A DNA stretch of 64,000 nucleotides from NCBI RefSeq assembly GCF_024721115.1, contig NZ_JAMDHK010000005.1, positions 62,001 through 126,000 of the forward strand, given 5' to 3'. Below the pieces are notes generated by a model, which saw only the letters and a program-made list of their open reading frames with translations, was not told the origin of the DNA and made no database searches. This stretch comes from Salipiger pentaromativorans (GTDB taxonomy: Bacteria > Pseudomonadota > Alphaproteobacteria > Rhodobacterales > Rhodobacteraceae). Positions 1-10,738 of the stretch are shown here, in pieces. A program made the translations under genes and the position numbers. Position 1 is the stretch's first letter. Every line of letters starts with the position of its first letter.

Positions 1-3000
1 GGCTTGCGCCCTGCCCGCCGCCCGAGAGCAGGTGATCGTAGAACAGCGCCCCATCGGAGGTCTTGCCGTAGACGGTCATCAGGCTGGGCAGGCCGGTATG
101 AGCGATCACCTTGTCCGGCGCCGCATCCGACAGCGCCCGGAACAGGTTCGGCGAGGTATACCAGCCGGTCCGCGTGCGCAGGCTGACCGGCGCGGGCTTG
201 TTGCAGTTCAGAACCGACCCCTGCGGCGCCTTCACCGTGAAGGGCCGGAAGCAGCCCGCATTGCCGCGCACCCCGGGGGTGAGCATGCATTTCAGCGGAT
301 AGGTCGAATGCGCCGTGGTGTAGGACATGGTGCAGTTGATGCCGCCCAACGGCACCTCCGCCGGCGCGCCTTCGAAGTCGATCTCGCAGGCGTCGCCGTC
401 GATGGTCACCGCAACGGGAACATCCATCGTGGTGCCGAGCGGGTTGTAGCTGACCATCGCCTCGTAGCGCCCGTCGGGCAGCGCCGAGATCGCATCGCGC
501 ATGGCCTTTTCCGAACGGCTCTGGATCACCCCGGCGAGCGCGGTCAGATCCGGCAGCCCGTATTCGTCGAGGAACCCCTCGAGCCGCTTCGCCCCGGTGG
601 CATTCGCCGCGATGAGAGAGCGGATGTCGCCCAGCACCTGCTGCGAGTCGCGGATGTTCTCGCCCATGATGCGGAACAGATCCTCGTTCTCGATACCCGC
701 CCGCACCAGCTTCATCGGCGGGATCTGCAACCCTTCCTCGTAAAGCTCGGTCGCCTTCATGCCGTTGCGCGTGCCGCCGATGTCGCCCACATGACCAACG
801 GTGCCCATCAACGCGACCACCCGACCCTGCTTGAACACCGGAGTGATCACCGCCACATCGAAGAGATGCCCGGCGCAGAGCCAGGGGTCGTTGCAGACCA
901 GCACATCGCCCGGTTGCAGCGTGTCGGCGGGGTAGCGTTCGAGGATCGCCTTCGCCACCAGCGGCAGCGTGAGGTTGAAGACCGGCATCACCCGCGCCGA
1001 ATGCGCGAGGTTGTCGCCATTGGCATCGAGGATCGAACAGCCGAAATCCTGGCTTTCCGAGATGATCAGAGAATAGGCCGTGCGGCAGACGGTCTGCCAC
1101 ATCTCCTCGGCCACCGTCACCAGACGCGACCACATGATTTCCAGCGAAATCGGGTCGGCCTCGATCTGGGCCATCGCCTGCGCCTGCGGCGTGTCCGGAG
1201 CAATGGCCGTCCGGGCCTTGGCAGCCGCGCCGATGGTGATGCAGATATTGCCGGCGCCGTCGATGAACACCTCGTCGCCCGGCGGCACGATGGTGGTGGA
1301 TTCCGGCTCTTCGATGATCGCCGGCCCCTCGAAGCGGTCGCCGCCGCGCAGCGCCTTGCGGTCATAGATCCGCGTTTCCACGAACCCCTCGTCGAAATAG
1401 GCCTGCCGGGTGCCTTTCAGCGCCGGCCCTGCCGCCCCGTCGCTGCCCGCCTGCGCAATCGTCGGCTCGGGCACCGGGCCACTGACCCGCACGCGGAAGG
1501 ACAGGATTTCCAGCTCGGCCTCGCCCGGAACCTGCGTGTAGCGCGCCTCGTAAACCTCTTCGAACGCCTTGCGGATCGCGTCGTAGCCGCCGCTTTGCGG
1601 CACCGGCACGGTGATTTCGTGCACCTGGCCGATCAGCCGCATGTCGGCGCTGCGCTCGACGGTGATGTCTTCGGGCGCCACGCCCGAGGCGACGAGCCGC
1701 GCGCAGCCATCGGCGACCAGCTCCTCGAACCCGGCATCGCTCGCCAGATCCTGCACTTCCTGCGACACCGCCATGGGACGCGACTGCACCAGATCGAAAG
1801 ACAGCGGCGCGGTCAGGAAGCCGAAGGCCGAGGCGGCACCGCTGGCCTGCGGGATGATGACCTCGCGGATGCCGAGAATCCGCGCCACACGGGCGGCAAA
1901 GGCCGGACCGGCGCCGCCGAAACCGATCATCGCGTAGCCGCGCGGGTCCTTGCCCTTTTCCACCAGATGGATGCGCGTCGCCGAGGCCATGTTCTCGCCC
2001 ACGACCTGATGAATGCCCCAGGCCGCCTCGACCGAGCTGAGGCCCAGCGGTCGGGCCAGCGCATCGAGGGCGGTCTCCGCCGCCTCCAGATCGAGCGTCA
2101 TGCGCCCGCCGAGGAAGAACCCCGGATCGTAATAGCCAAGCGCCACCGAGGCGTCGGTCACCGTCGCATCGGTGCCGCCCTTGCCATAGCAGGCCGGGCC
2201 CGGGCTTGCCCCTGCCGAGCGCGGCCCCACTTGCAGGAGCCCCACCTTGTCGATCGAGGCGATGGAACCGCCACCGGCACCGATCTCGATCATGTCCACC
2301 ACCGGCGCCTTGATCGGCAGACCCGAACCGGCCCGGAAGCGCGCCACGCGGCCCGCTTCGAGATAGGACGCGATATGCGCCATGCCGTTCTCGATGAGAC
2401 AGGTCTTGGCGGTGGTGCCGCCCATATCGAAGGCGATGACATTCTCATGCCCGGCCTTCTTGCCGAACCAGGCGGTGGCGAGCGCCCCGCCGGCCGGGCC
2501 GGATTCCAGCAGCCGGATCGGGAAGGCGCGCGCCTCATCGACCGACACCAGCCCGCCCGCGGAATGCATCAGCCGGAAGGCCCCGTGAAAGCCCTTCTCG
2601 GCCAGTGCGGCCTGAAGTTTCGCCAGGTATTGCGCCATCAGCGGCTGCACATAGGCATTGGCGCAGGTCGTCACGAACCGCTGATATTCGGAGATTTCGG
2701 CAACGACCTCGGACGAGATCGACACCGCGATCCCGGGGTGACGCTCGGCGATGATCTCACGGACCCGCCGCTCATGCGCATTGTTGCGATAGGCGTGCAT
2801 CAGGCAGACCGCGATGGCCTCGACACCATCCGCCGCCAGCTTGTCGGCCATGGCGGCGACACCGGCCTCGTCGAGCGGCGCGATCACATCGCCATCGGCG
2901 CCCATCCGTTCGGCGATCTCGAGACGGCGCGCGCGCGGCACCAGCGGCTCGGGAAAGGTGAGCGTCAGGTCGTAGATGTCATAGCGCTGCTCGGTCCCGA

Positions 3001-3301
3001 TCTCGATCACATCGCGGAACCCCTGCGTGGTGATCATCCCCAGCCGGGCGCCCTTGCGCTCGATCACCGCGTTGGTGACCAGTGTCGTGCCATGCACGAT
3101 CTCGTCCAGATCGGAAATGCCGATCCCGGCCATCTGCATCAGGTCGTCCAGCCCGCCAAGCGCCCCGCTCGACGGATCTTCGGGCGTGGTCAGCCGCTTG
3201 TGCAGACGGATCTCTGCCGCCCCTTCATCAAGCAGGATGAAATCGGTAAACGTGCCGCCGATGTCGATCCCGGCCCTGTACCCTTTGCGCTGAGCGCTCA
3301 T
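1..3301 (-). CDS. Fused hydantoinase/oxoprolinase HyuA-HyuB (partial)
   Basis: ATP-dependent hydrolase of hydantoin or 5-oxoproline type cyclic amides, cytoplasmic. About 1100 codons are visible and the 3' end lies beyond the window. Residues 1 to about 690 form the HyuA half, with the phosphate-binding motif GIDIGGTFTDF at 11-21 and a second motif AFDMGGTTAK near 292. With no stop codon the frame runs on from about residue 705 (ADPISLEIMW) into the HyuB half, including QDFGCSILDANGDNLAHS. The single-chain layout resembles eukaryotic-type 5-oxoprolinase (about 1290 residues), whereas many bacteria encode HyuA and HyuB separately. The ATG at 3301 follows a good AAGGAAGG ribosome binding site. 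It diverges from the IclR gene, its probable regulator. The exact substrate cannot be read from sequence. Confidence 0.9.
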   Translation of the reverse strand, partial: MSAQRKGYRAGIDIGGTFTDFILLDEGAAEIRLHKRLTTPEDPSSGALGGLDDLMQMAGIGISDLDEIVHGTTLVTNAVIERKGARLGMITTQGFRDVIEIGTEQRYDIYDLTLTFPEPLVPRARRLEIAERMGADGDVIAPLDEAGVAAMADKLAADGVEAIAVCLMHAYRNNAHERRVREIIAERHPGIAVSISSEVVAEISEYQRFVTTCANAYVQPLMAQYLAKLQAALAEKGFHGAFRLMHSAGGLVSVDEARAFPIRLLESGPAGGALATAWFGKKAGHENVIAFDMGGTTAKTCLIENGMAHIASYLEAGRVARFRAGSGLPIKAPVVDMIEIGAGGGSIASIDKVGLLQVGPRSAGASPGPACYGKGGTDATVTDASVALGYYDPGFFLGGRMTLDLEAAETALDALARPLGLSSVEAAWGIHQVVGENMASATRIHLVEKGKDPRGYAMIGFGGAGPAFAARVARILGIREVIIPQASGAASAFGFLTAPLSFDLVQSRPMAVSQEVQDLASDAGFEELVADGCARLVASGVAPEDITVERSADMRLIGQVHEITVPVPQSGGYDAIRKAFEEVYEARYTQVPGEAELEILSFRVRVSGPVPEPTIAQAGSDGAAGPALKGTRQAYFDEGFVETRIYDRKALRGGDRFEGPAIIEEPESTTIVPPGDEVFIDGAGNICITIGAAAKARTAIAPDTPQAQAMAQIEADPISLEIMWSRLVTVAEEMWQTVCRTAYSLIISESQDFGCSILDANGDNLAHSARVMPVFNLTLPLVAKAILERYPADTLQPGDVLVCNDPWLCAGHLFDVAVITPVFKQGRVVALMGTVGHVGDIGGTRNGMKATELYEEGLQIPPMKLVRAGIENEDLFRIMGENIRDSQQVLGDIRSLIAANATGAKRLEGFLDEYGLPDLTALAGVIQSRSEKAMRDAISALPDGRYEAMVSYNPLGTTMDVPVAVTIDGDACEIDFEGAPAEVPLGGINCTMSYTTAHSTYPLKCMLTPGVRGNAGCFRPFTVKAPQGSVLNCNKPAPVSLRTRTGWYTSPNLFRALSDAAPDKVIAHTGLPSLMTVYGKTSDGALFYDHLLSGGGQGAS

Positions 3302-3531
3302 CGGTTCCCTTCCTTTATCCCGGCACAGAGCGACCGCTCGCGTCCGGAGCATCCGGCGCGCCCTTGCCCGCGCACGCTGTCAGGCGTGCGGCATTGCGGT
3401 CTGTCCCAAAGGGCGACCCGCCTGCCCCACGGGCCGGCCTGCCGCTCTGTCCTGTTCGCGTCTCGCGGTGCCGAAGAGGGCACCTGCAAGACCGGAGGCT
3501 AGGAGAGGGGAAAAACCTTGTCGAGTAAAAA

Positions 3532-3574
3532 GTTCCATAATTGACATTAGGTTCCAATAGTGGAACAAATATAG
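3532..3574. promoter_or_regulatory. Divergent promoter and probable IclR operator
   Basis: A perfect inverted repeat GTTCCA-ATAG-TGGAAC lies at 3551-3566 and a further GTTCCA half-site at 3532-3537. A TTGACA hexamer at 3541-3546 points toward the IclR gene and lies between them. IclR proteins often bind such palindromes between themselves and a divergent target operon. The -10 elements are not clear, so promoter placement is inference. Confidence 0.5.
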
Positions 3575-3626
3575 TGTCTCGCCGATGAATTCTCAGGCGT
3601 TCGCCTTTAAGGAGATTGTTGCCCCC

Positions 3627-4376
3627 ATGAGTTCCCTAGACGATGCCATCGCCGTTCTCGGCTGTTTTTCTCTAAAGGAATCAGAGCTTTCACAGGCCGA
3701 GATCACTCGCCGGCTCGGGCGCCCCAAGGCCACGATGTCGCGCGTCATGCGCACGATGCGCGACGGCTCACTGCTCTATTACGATCCCAAAACGCGGCTC
3801 TATTCCCCCGGCGTCCGGCTTTTCGAACTGGGGCAGATCTTTCGCGCGCGGCGCAATTTCCTCGATCTGCTTCAGAAACGGTTGCAGGTCGCCTGCGAAG
3901 TCGGCGGTCACTCGGCCTATATCACCACCTTCGACGGGCCGGACCTCGTGGTCATCCAGATGATTCGCGGCACGAGTCCGGTGGCGATCTCGTCGACGCC
4001 GGGGTTCCGCGTGCCGGCGCATTGCAATTCCAACGGCCGCGCGATGCTGGCCCTGCTGCCCGACGAGGAATGGCGCGCACGGGTGCCCGAACCGATGAGC
4101 TATGTCTCTCCCAAGACCCCGGCGGACCACGCCGCCCTGCAAGTGGTGATCGACGAGATCCGCCGCACCGGCATCTCGAGTTCTTCGGACGAGCTGCACG
4201 AAGGCGTGTCCTCTCAGGGAATCGCCCTGCGCGACCCGGACACCGGCGAGGTTCTGGGCGTTGCGCTCTCCTACCCGACCGCCATGCGCACGGATGCCCT
4301 GCGCACCCAGCTCAGCACGCTGCTGAACGACGTGAAACGCGATCTGGAACGTGCGGTGGGGCTGCCGAACCTCTGA
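3627..4376 (+). CDS. IclR family transcriptional regulator
   Basis: One-component DNA-binding regulator, 249 residues from the ATG at 3627, the usual IclR size. The N-terminal winged helix-turn-helix covers LSQAEITRRLGRPKATMSR. The C-terminal effector-binding domain holds GGHSAYITTFDGPDLVVIQ, HCNSNGRAMLALLP and the GIALRDPDTGEVLGVALSYP segment typical of the family. I prefer the ATG at 3627 because AAGGAG lies at 3609-3614; an in-frame ATG at 3585 has no visible ribosome binding site. It diverges from the hydantoinase gene, so it probably controls that gene in response to a hydantoin or oxoproline-like ligand. The ligand is inference. Confidence 0.88.
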   Translation: MSSLDDAIAVLGCFSLKESELSQAEITRRLGRPKATMSRVMRTMRDGSLLYYDPKTRLYSPGVRLFELGQIFRARRNFLDLLQKRLQVACEVGGHSAYITTFDGPDLVVIQMIRGTSPVAISSTPGFRVPAHCNSNGRAMLALLPDEEWRARVPEPMSYVSPKTPADHAALQVVIDEIRRTGISSSSDELHEGVSSQGIALRDPDTGEVLGVALSYPTAMRTDALRTQLSTLLNDVKRDLERAVGLPNL

Positions 4377-4529
4377 CCGAACCCCAACCAAGGCGGCGCT
4401 TGCACCCCGCTCCCCGCGGGCGACGAAGCGGCGTCTTGAGGAAAGATCCGGAAGTTCGAAAAACTTTTACAAAGCGCCGGATGCCCCCTTGCAGTTCCCG
4501 GTCAGGCGCTATACCTACCCCCTCACTGG

Positions 4530-6215
<1,686 letters not shown>

Positions 6216-6234
6216 AACATTGCTCCCATCCGCA

Positions 6235-6495
6235 TCAGGAGGTGCGCTTCCTCCTTTGCCTGGATAACTTCACTTCCTCGGCAAAGCATTCCCGTGCCGC
6301 CTGCTTTGCCAGGATGCCGACCAGACGCAGAAGGCGAGGGTCGGGACTGCCGCGCGGCGTAAACGTCAACTCCGGCGCGTCCAGCAGCAAAGATTCGAGC
6401 AGCGCTTCGCGCTCGGCTCCTGTCATCTTTGCTGTGTTTTGTGAGGCTCGCAAGGTCATAACTGACAGCATTCGTCCCGTGCCCGGTATAAGCAA
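6235..6495 (-). CDS. Small hypothetical protein upstream of recombinase
   Basis: Up to 86 residues, ending 20 bp before the recombinase start on the same strand, so probably co-transcribed with it. The charged C-terminal part (TGAEREALLESLLLDAPE, then LLRLVGILAKQAARE) looks like an alpha-helical protein. An internal Met, giving MTGAEREAL at 6426, could be the true start; neither start has a strong ribosome binding site. No known domain recognised. It could assist or regulate the recombinase, which is inference from position only. Confidence 0.5.
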   Translation of the reverse strand: MLIPGTGRMLSVMTLRASQNTAKMTGAEREALLESLLLDAPELTFTPRGSPDPRLLRLVGILAKQAARECFAEEVKLSRQRRKRTS

Positions 6496-6680
6496 TGGAA
6501 TTTACGGGCGAACATTTGGCGGCGATCAGTATGCCGACGCGTGTCATGGCGTGCGGCGGCGTGATCTGGCGTGCCGTGGCATAGTGAAATGACCTGTCGG
6601 AATCGATCGCTGTCGCCGTCATCTTTCGCCTCGATACTACCCCATCGGAAGCTGTTGCTTGTGGATGCGACTTTATCGTA

Positions 6681-6698
6681 TTGTATTTAGAGATACAA
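6681..6698. promoter_or_regulatory. Inverted repeat, probable TacA operator
   Basis: TTGTAT-TTAGAG-ATACAA is a perfect 6-bp inverted repeat in an AT-rich patch 31 bp before tacA. Ribbon-helix-helix antitoxins of this class repress their own operon through such palindromes. Confidence 0.5.
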
Positions 6699-6728
6699 GA
6701 TGCCATCTTCCGACCAAGGAGAATCGCC

Positions 6729-7028
6729 ATGGCCAACACTGCCGAACGCAAGGAATATCCGATCTCAATGCGTCTGCCCGAGGCCGATGTTGCCATGATC
6801 GATCGTGCCGCCAGCCTGCGCGGCCGTTCGCGCACCGATTTCGTGCGAGATGCCGCTGTGCGCGCGGCCGAGGAGGTCGTCATGGAGCAGGGCCTGATCC
6901 GGATGAGCCCGGAAGGCTTTGCTCAGTTCATGGATGTGCTGTCGCGCCCGGCCGCTCCTGTTCCGGAGATGGTTGAAGTGCTGAAGCGGCCTGCGCCGTG
7001 GGAGCCCGGCTACGCGGCGAAGCGGTAA
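6729..7028 (+). CDS. tacA: DUF1778 / TacA-type antitoxin
   Basis: 99-residue antitoxin. The N-terminal ribbon-helix-helix (YPISMRLPEADVAMIDRAAS, then LRGRSRTDFVRDAA) is the DUF1778 signature. The Pro-rich tail (RPAAPVPEMVEVLKRPAPWE) would wrap the partner toxin. The ATG at 6729 follows AAGGAG with ideal spacing. The toxin begins 4 bp after the stop, so the genes are coupled. Known role in the family: neutralising the acetyltransferase toxin and repressing the operon. Confidence 0.88.
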   Translation: MANTAERKEYPISMRLPEADVAMIDRAASLRGRSRTDFVRDAAVRAAEEVVMEQGLIRMSPEGFAQFMDVLSRPAAPVPEMVEVLKRPAPWEPGYAAKR

Positions 7029-7032
7029 CCCC

Positions 7033-7542
7033 TTGCTGCTTTCAGGACCCGAGCCGCTTTCCGCCGCCCACGATGTTTCCCAGTTTTCCTGTGGCAAGCC
7101 GACGCTCGACCACTGGCTGAAAACCCGCGCGCTCTCCAATCAGCAGAAGGGCTTTACCGCCGTTCTCGTCGTGCATGAGGCAGGGCGTGTGGTGGGATAT
7201 TACGGCCTTGCACCAACAGCCGTTGTGCCATCGGTGCTACCGCGCTCCATCCGGACGGGGCAGCCGCCTAATCCAGTTCCCTGCATGCTGCTTGGCCAGC
7301 TCGCGACCGACATCGGCTCGGCCGGGTTGGGCATCGGGACTGGCCTTGTGAAGCATGCCCTCCAACGCTGCGTTCAGGCCGCATCGCTGATCGGTGGGCG
7401 AGCATTGATGGTCAACGCCGTCGACGGGGAGGCTGCCGAATTCTGGCAGCGCCGAGGATTTGAGCCTGCCAGAGATGATGGACTGGTCCTGTTTCGCTCG
7501 ATCAGCGATATTGCTGCGTCGCTCCGTGAGGCTGGAAGGTGA
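7033..7542 (+). CDS. tacT: GNAT acetyltransferase toxin, TacT type
   Basis: 169 residues from a TTG start 4 bp after tacA. TacT-family toxins acetylate the amino group of charged aminoacyl-tRNAs and stop translation. The acetyl-CoA loop is AGLGIGTGLVKHAL, followed by MVNAVDGEAAEFWQRRGFE, a GNAT motif B region typical of this group. The start LSGPEPLSAAHDVSQFSCGK matches the usual N-terminus in which the toxin contacts the antitoxin. The pair probably stabilises the element. About 285 bp without a recognisable gene follow. Confidence 0.88.
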   Translation: MLLSGPEPLSAAHDVSQFSCGKPTLDHWLKTRALSNQQKGFTAVLVVHEAGRVVGYYGLAPTAVVPSVLPRSIRTGQPPNPVPCMLLGQLATDIGSAGLGIGTGLVKHALQRCVQAASLIGGRALMVNAVDGEAAEFWQRRGFEPARDDGLVLFRSISDIAASLREAGR

Positions 7543-7827
7543 ATGGCCCGATGTTTCGTGGACGTCTTCCTTGCTAAATTTGAGGCAAGGACCTGCGCCG
7601 GACATTCAAGACGGTGACCGGCAAGGCGAGGATCTCGAAGGAAATCCGCTTCCGCCTCCAGAACCATGCGTTGCAGGATGCCAGCTGCGAGAACCAAGAC
7701 CGCGAGACACTACATAGTGGAAAAGCGCGCCGGCATGACGAAACGGGACAGGTTCGTCTGCGCCACGCTTGCCAAGAAGTGTCGGCAAGCGCCGGAGGGC
7801 ATGCAATAGCCCGGCCTTCGACGGTAC

Positions 7828-8721
7828 TCAGATCCGGTCTGAAAACCGATCATAGGCATCGATCCGCCGAACCGGGGGATCGACCTCATACCGATAGATT
7901 TCCGTTCTCAAGAACCGTAGCTCGGCCTCGAGCTGAGCCTCGGGAACGTCAATATGCCATGCGCGCGGCTGCGGGCCGGGATCGCCGTTCCAGCGGTACC
8001 CCCGCGCTTTAAGGACATCCTTGAGGTCAAAGGGTGCGTTCTCCGCCCAGATTCGCCAAGAAACGGCACGAGCGCCGTCCAGGAGACGGCTGAGACCTGT
8101 AACGCCAGATCGGGGCAGCCACATTGCCAGCAACTCGACCGTAGCAAGACAGTCGTGCATTGCGCGGTGACGGTCGTAGAAGAAGCCTGCGGCTTGAGCG
8201 AGATAGGCGAGTTTCGTGCCCTCGAACCCCTCCGCTGCCCAATCGATCTGGCTGAGCGAGCAGGCCCATGGTTTGGTCGAGAATATCTCGCTGAATCGTT
8301 CAAGGAAACGGCGGTCGAACGCCGCGTTGTGCGCGATGACGAGTGAAGCCGGCGCTGCGAATGTGGCTACCGCTGCGGGATCAATAATCTGGCCGGCCAC
8401 CATCTCGTTGGTGATACCCGTGATCGCGGTGATTTCCGGGGCGATAGGCTCGCTCGGCTGACGCAGCCCTTGGAAGCTGTCACCCACGCTGAAAATGGTG
8501 CCATCCAAGCCATAGTTGAATGGCGTCATGGCGAGTTCGATGATCTCGTCGCGCTGATGGTCGAGCCCCGTGGTCTCCACATCGACCACCAGGCCGAGGC
8601 GCAGCGGCGTGCCTGGCGGAGGAACGATGCGAGGGCGCGGTTTGAGACGCCGGACGACCCGGTAGTCTCCCGTGGCCTCCAGCGTCTGCGCCAGGGTCTC
8701 CAGATGGTCAGAAGATGTCAT
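7828..8721 (-). CDS. DEDDh 3'-5' exonuclease
   Basis: 297-residue DnaQ-like exonuclease. Motifs seen: Exo I VVDVETTGLD with Asp47 and Glu49, Exo II AHNAAFDRRFLE with Asp136, Exo III HRAMHDCLATVEL with His185 and Asp190, so all DEDDh catalytic residues are present. A C-terminal extension of about 90 residues (from GVTGLSRLLDG) is unassigned. The start overlaps the end of the HerA gene by 14 bp, so it is the last gene of the SIR2-HerA operon. Known chemistry is trimming of DNA or RNA 3' ends. A role as effector of the defence module is inference. Confidence 0.85.
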   Translation of the reverse strand: MTSSDHLETLAQTLEATGDYRVVRRLKPRPRIVPPPGTPLRLGLVVDVETTGLDHQRDEIIELAMTPFNYGLDGTIFSVGDSFQGLRQPSEPIAPEITAITGITNEMVAGQIIDPAAVATFAAPASLVIAHNAAFDRRFLERFSEIFSTKPWACSLSQIDWAAEGFEGTKLAYLAQAAGFFYDRHRAMHDCLATVELLAMWLPRSGVTGLSRLLDGARAVSWRIWAENAPFDLKDVLKARGYRWNGDPGPQPRAWHIDVPEAQLEAELRFLRTEIYRYEVDPPVRRIDAYDRFSDRI

Positions 8722-10738
8722 CGTCTGACGCTTCGTTTACTGCCATCGGCTCCCCTCCAGCGGTATCGGCCGGAGCGATTCGAATGTCGGCGGCTCGACC
8801 TTCTTCGTGGAACCACAAATCGACCACGGCGGTATCGTCGCTGCGCGGCCGCGGTGATGCCTCCCGCACCTTGAATGTCGTCGGGAGATTGACCGATGTT
8901 CCGAACACCAGCGCGTGCTGCCGAGGCAATGACGGCAACCGCTTCAAGACCGAATCCGAGATGAACGGCGTCATCTGCCGAATCTGAGAAAGATCGTCGG
9001 GGTTCTGGATGCGGTGAACCAGGAAATTGGAGCACTGGCTGAGAACCGTCTTGGACAGTTCACTCGGGCGTTGCGATGCCAAGAGCACGAACATGCCGTA
9101 CTTGCGCCCTTCCTTGGCGATGCGTTCGAATATCTTGGTTGCGTCGATGGAAAACCGGGAGGGCGTTGAGGCAACGTACCTGTGAGCCTCTTCGAGGAGC
9201 AGATGTATCGGGAAACGGTTTCTTGGTTCCGCATGGCGAAGGAACCGAAAAAGCATGCGTGCGATGACCGCACTGACCAACTCAACGATTTCATCTTCGA
9301 CGGAGTTCAGATCAATGATAATGACTTGATTGCGTTTGGTGAACGCTTCGCCAACAACCCTTCCCAGACCGACGATGTTGGTCAAGAATTCCAGATCGCT
9401 TACAGCCGCACCAACGTCAGCTCCTTCGTGACGTAAAAAGGCATATTCGGCCCTCTCCTGGAGAGATCTGAGCCGCGTGACCATGGAAGAGCAGTAATCT
9501 CGGATTTGGCGGTTGCCGTGAGCCTCCTCATAAAGGATCGCGAAATCCAGACATTCGTGCAGCTCATCGAAAGAGAACGGCGTCCGATTGTAGGCTGGTA
9601 AGGGAGCATCCTCCCGGAGCTTCTTCCTTACTTCATCCAGAAATGCCGATTGGTTGTTGCCAGAAAAATTTCCGTATTGAAAATTCGGATTGAAGCGGTT
9701 CAACAACGCCATATTCAGATCGTTCGTCGGATACTTCTGAAGAAGAGAAACGACGCGCTGAAACTTCGACACTGGGGAGTCGCCATCCGCACCTCGAAAG
9801 CACTCGATGATGCAAGTGGCGACAAAGTGCTCGCGCAGAGCCAGAGCGTCTGGCGTGTTGGCATGAAAGAGACTTGTCAGACCTAACGCCGTCCGAAGGA
9901 CCGGCAGTTGCGTTCGCTCGCTCGCCTGCAAAAGCAGTTCCCACTCTGCCATTTCCAGGAACCAATGCGGCATCCGAAAGCCAGCGGTTGTCCCATCAAG
10001 GATTACGCGATGGACGCCGATGCCGCCGTCTTTTGCCAAAGGAGAAAGCGCCTCGTGATACTCGCCATTCACGTCGAAGACGATAAACGTCGCTCCGCGA
10101 GCGTGATGTTCGTCCGGCTTGCTGAAAAGGGACTGCAAGACCGAGGCGACCGTGCAGGATTTACCGCTGCCGGTATTGCCCAGGACGGCGACATGACCGC
10201 CGAAGAACTCGTTCAGACGAACTTTGACGTCGTAGTCCTCGAACACCACCGACTTGCCGATCGGTAGAACCCGATAGCGCGTGGCCCCTTCGGGTTGGCA
10301 GGCGCCGCCATCCGGGCCGACTGACGGCTCGACGGCGGCCTCGGTCTCAAAGATGCGATCGAGCTCGCCATCCAGCGCATACAGTGCGTCCGCATACAGA
10401 GACGGGAAAACCGACACACCGAAGCGGAACGCGCCGCCGCGCATCGGCAACATGCCGACGGGCACCACGTCCAGATATTTCGAGGAGCCGGCCCGGTCGA
10501 AATCGCCCCGCTCGGAAGGCGTGCTCGCGTCGCGCTCACGCAGGCCGACAACCTCGACCACGACATATTCCGACTGCGACGGAATCATCAGGAATGATCC
10601 CAGTCGCGCCACATAATGCACGTCGTCGAAGCCGACGACCGTGAAGTTATCGGTGCCGACGTGCATCTCGACGACAAAGCGGTCGGCCGCAACCGAGACC
10701 ACCTTGCCGATCGCCCGCTTGCGATCGTCGTGGCTCAT
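8708..10738 (-). CDS. herA: HerA-like ATPase of a SIR2-HerA defence module
   Basis: 676-residue hexameric FtsK/HerA-type translocase. An N-terminal HAS-barrel-like domain (about 1-175) precedes Walker A GNTGSGKS (187-194). Further motifs are VIIIDLNSVEDE (about 472-483), the acidic ATPase motif LLLEEAHRY (513-521), an arginine-rich ERIAKEGRKYG and the sensor LLASQRPSE (552-560). The ATG overlaps the SIR2 stop (ATGA). HerA with SIR2 is a known anti-phage pair in which HerA assembles a ring with the NADase. No NurA nuclease is seen; instead a DEDDh exonuclease follows, which is less usual. Confidence 0.88.
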   Translation of the reverse strand: MSHDDRKRAIGKVVSVAADRFVVEMHVGTDNFTVVGFDDVHYVARLGSFLMIPSQSEYVVVEVVGLRERDASTPSERGDFDRAGSSKYLDVVPVGMLPMRGGAFRFGVSVFPSLYADALYALDGELDRIFETEAAVEPSVGPDGGACQPEGATRYRVLPIGKSVVFEDYDVKVRLNEFFGGHVAVLGNTGSGKSCTVASVLQSLFSKPDEHHARGATFIVFDVNGEYHEALSPLAKDGGIGVHRVILDGTTAGFRMPHWFLEMAEWELLLQASERTQLPVLRTALGLTSLFHANTPDALALREHFVATCIIECFRGADGDSPVSKFQRVVSLLQKYPTNDLNMALLNRFNPNFQYGNFSGNNQSAFLDEVRKKLREDAPLPAYNRTPFSFDELHECLDFAILYEEAHGNRQIRDYCSSMVTRLRSLQERAEYAFLRHEGADVGAAVSDLEFLTNIVGLGRVVGEAFTKRNQVIIIDLNSVEDEIVELVSAVIARMLFRFLRHAEPRNRFPIHLLLEEAHRYVASTPSRFSIDATKIFERIAKEGRKYGMFVLLASQRPSELSKTVLSQCSNFLVHRIQNPDDLSQIRQMTPFISDSVLKRLPSLPRQHALVFGTSVNLPTTFKVREASPRPRSDDTAVVDLWFHEEGRAADIRIAPADTAGGEPMAVNEASDDDIF

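Noticed and set aside
32-3502. A 1156-codon open frame on the plus strand opposite the hydantoinase gene
   Set aside because: Its translation is Arg/His/Gly/Asp-rich without any domain, while the minus strand encodes a full HyuA-HyuB sequence. It is an antisense shadow caused by high GC.
7543-7827. Possible small protein between tacT and the exonuclease gene
   Set aside because: Only short frames such as one ending KKCRQAPEGMQ; no full gene and no clear start. It may be debris of an older gene.
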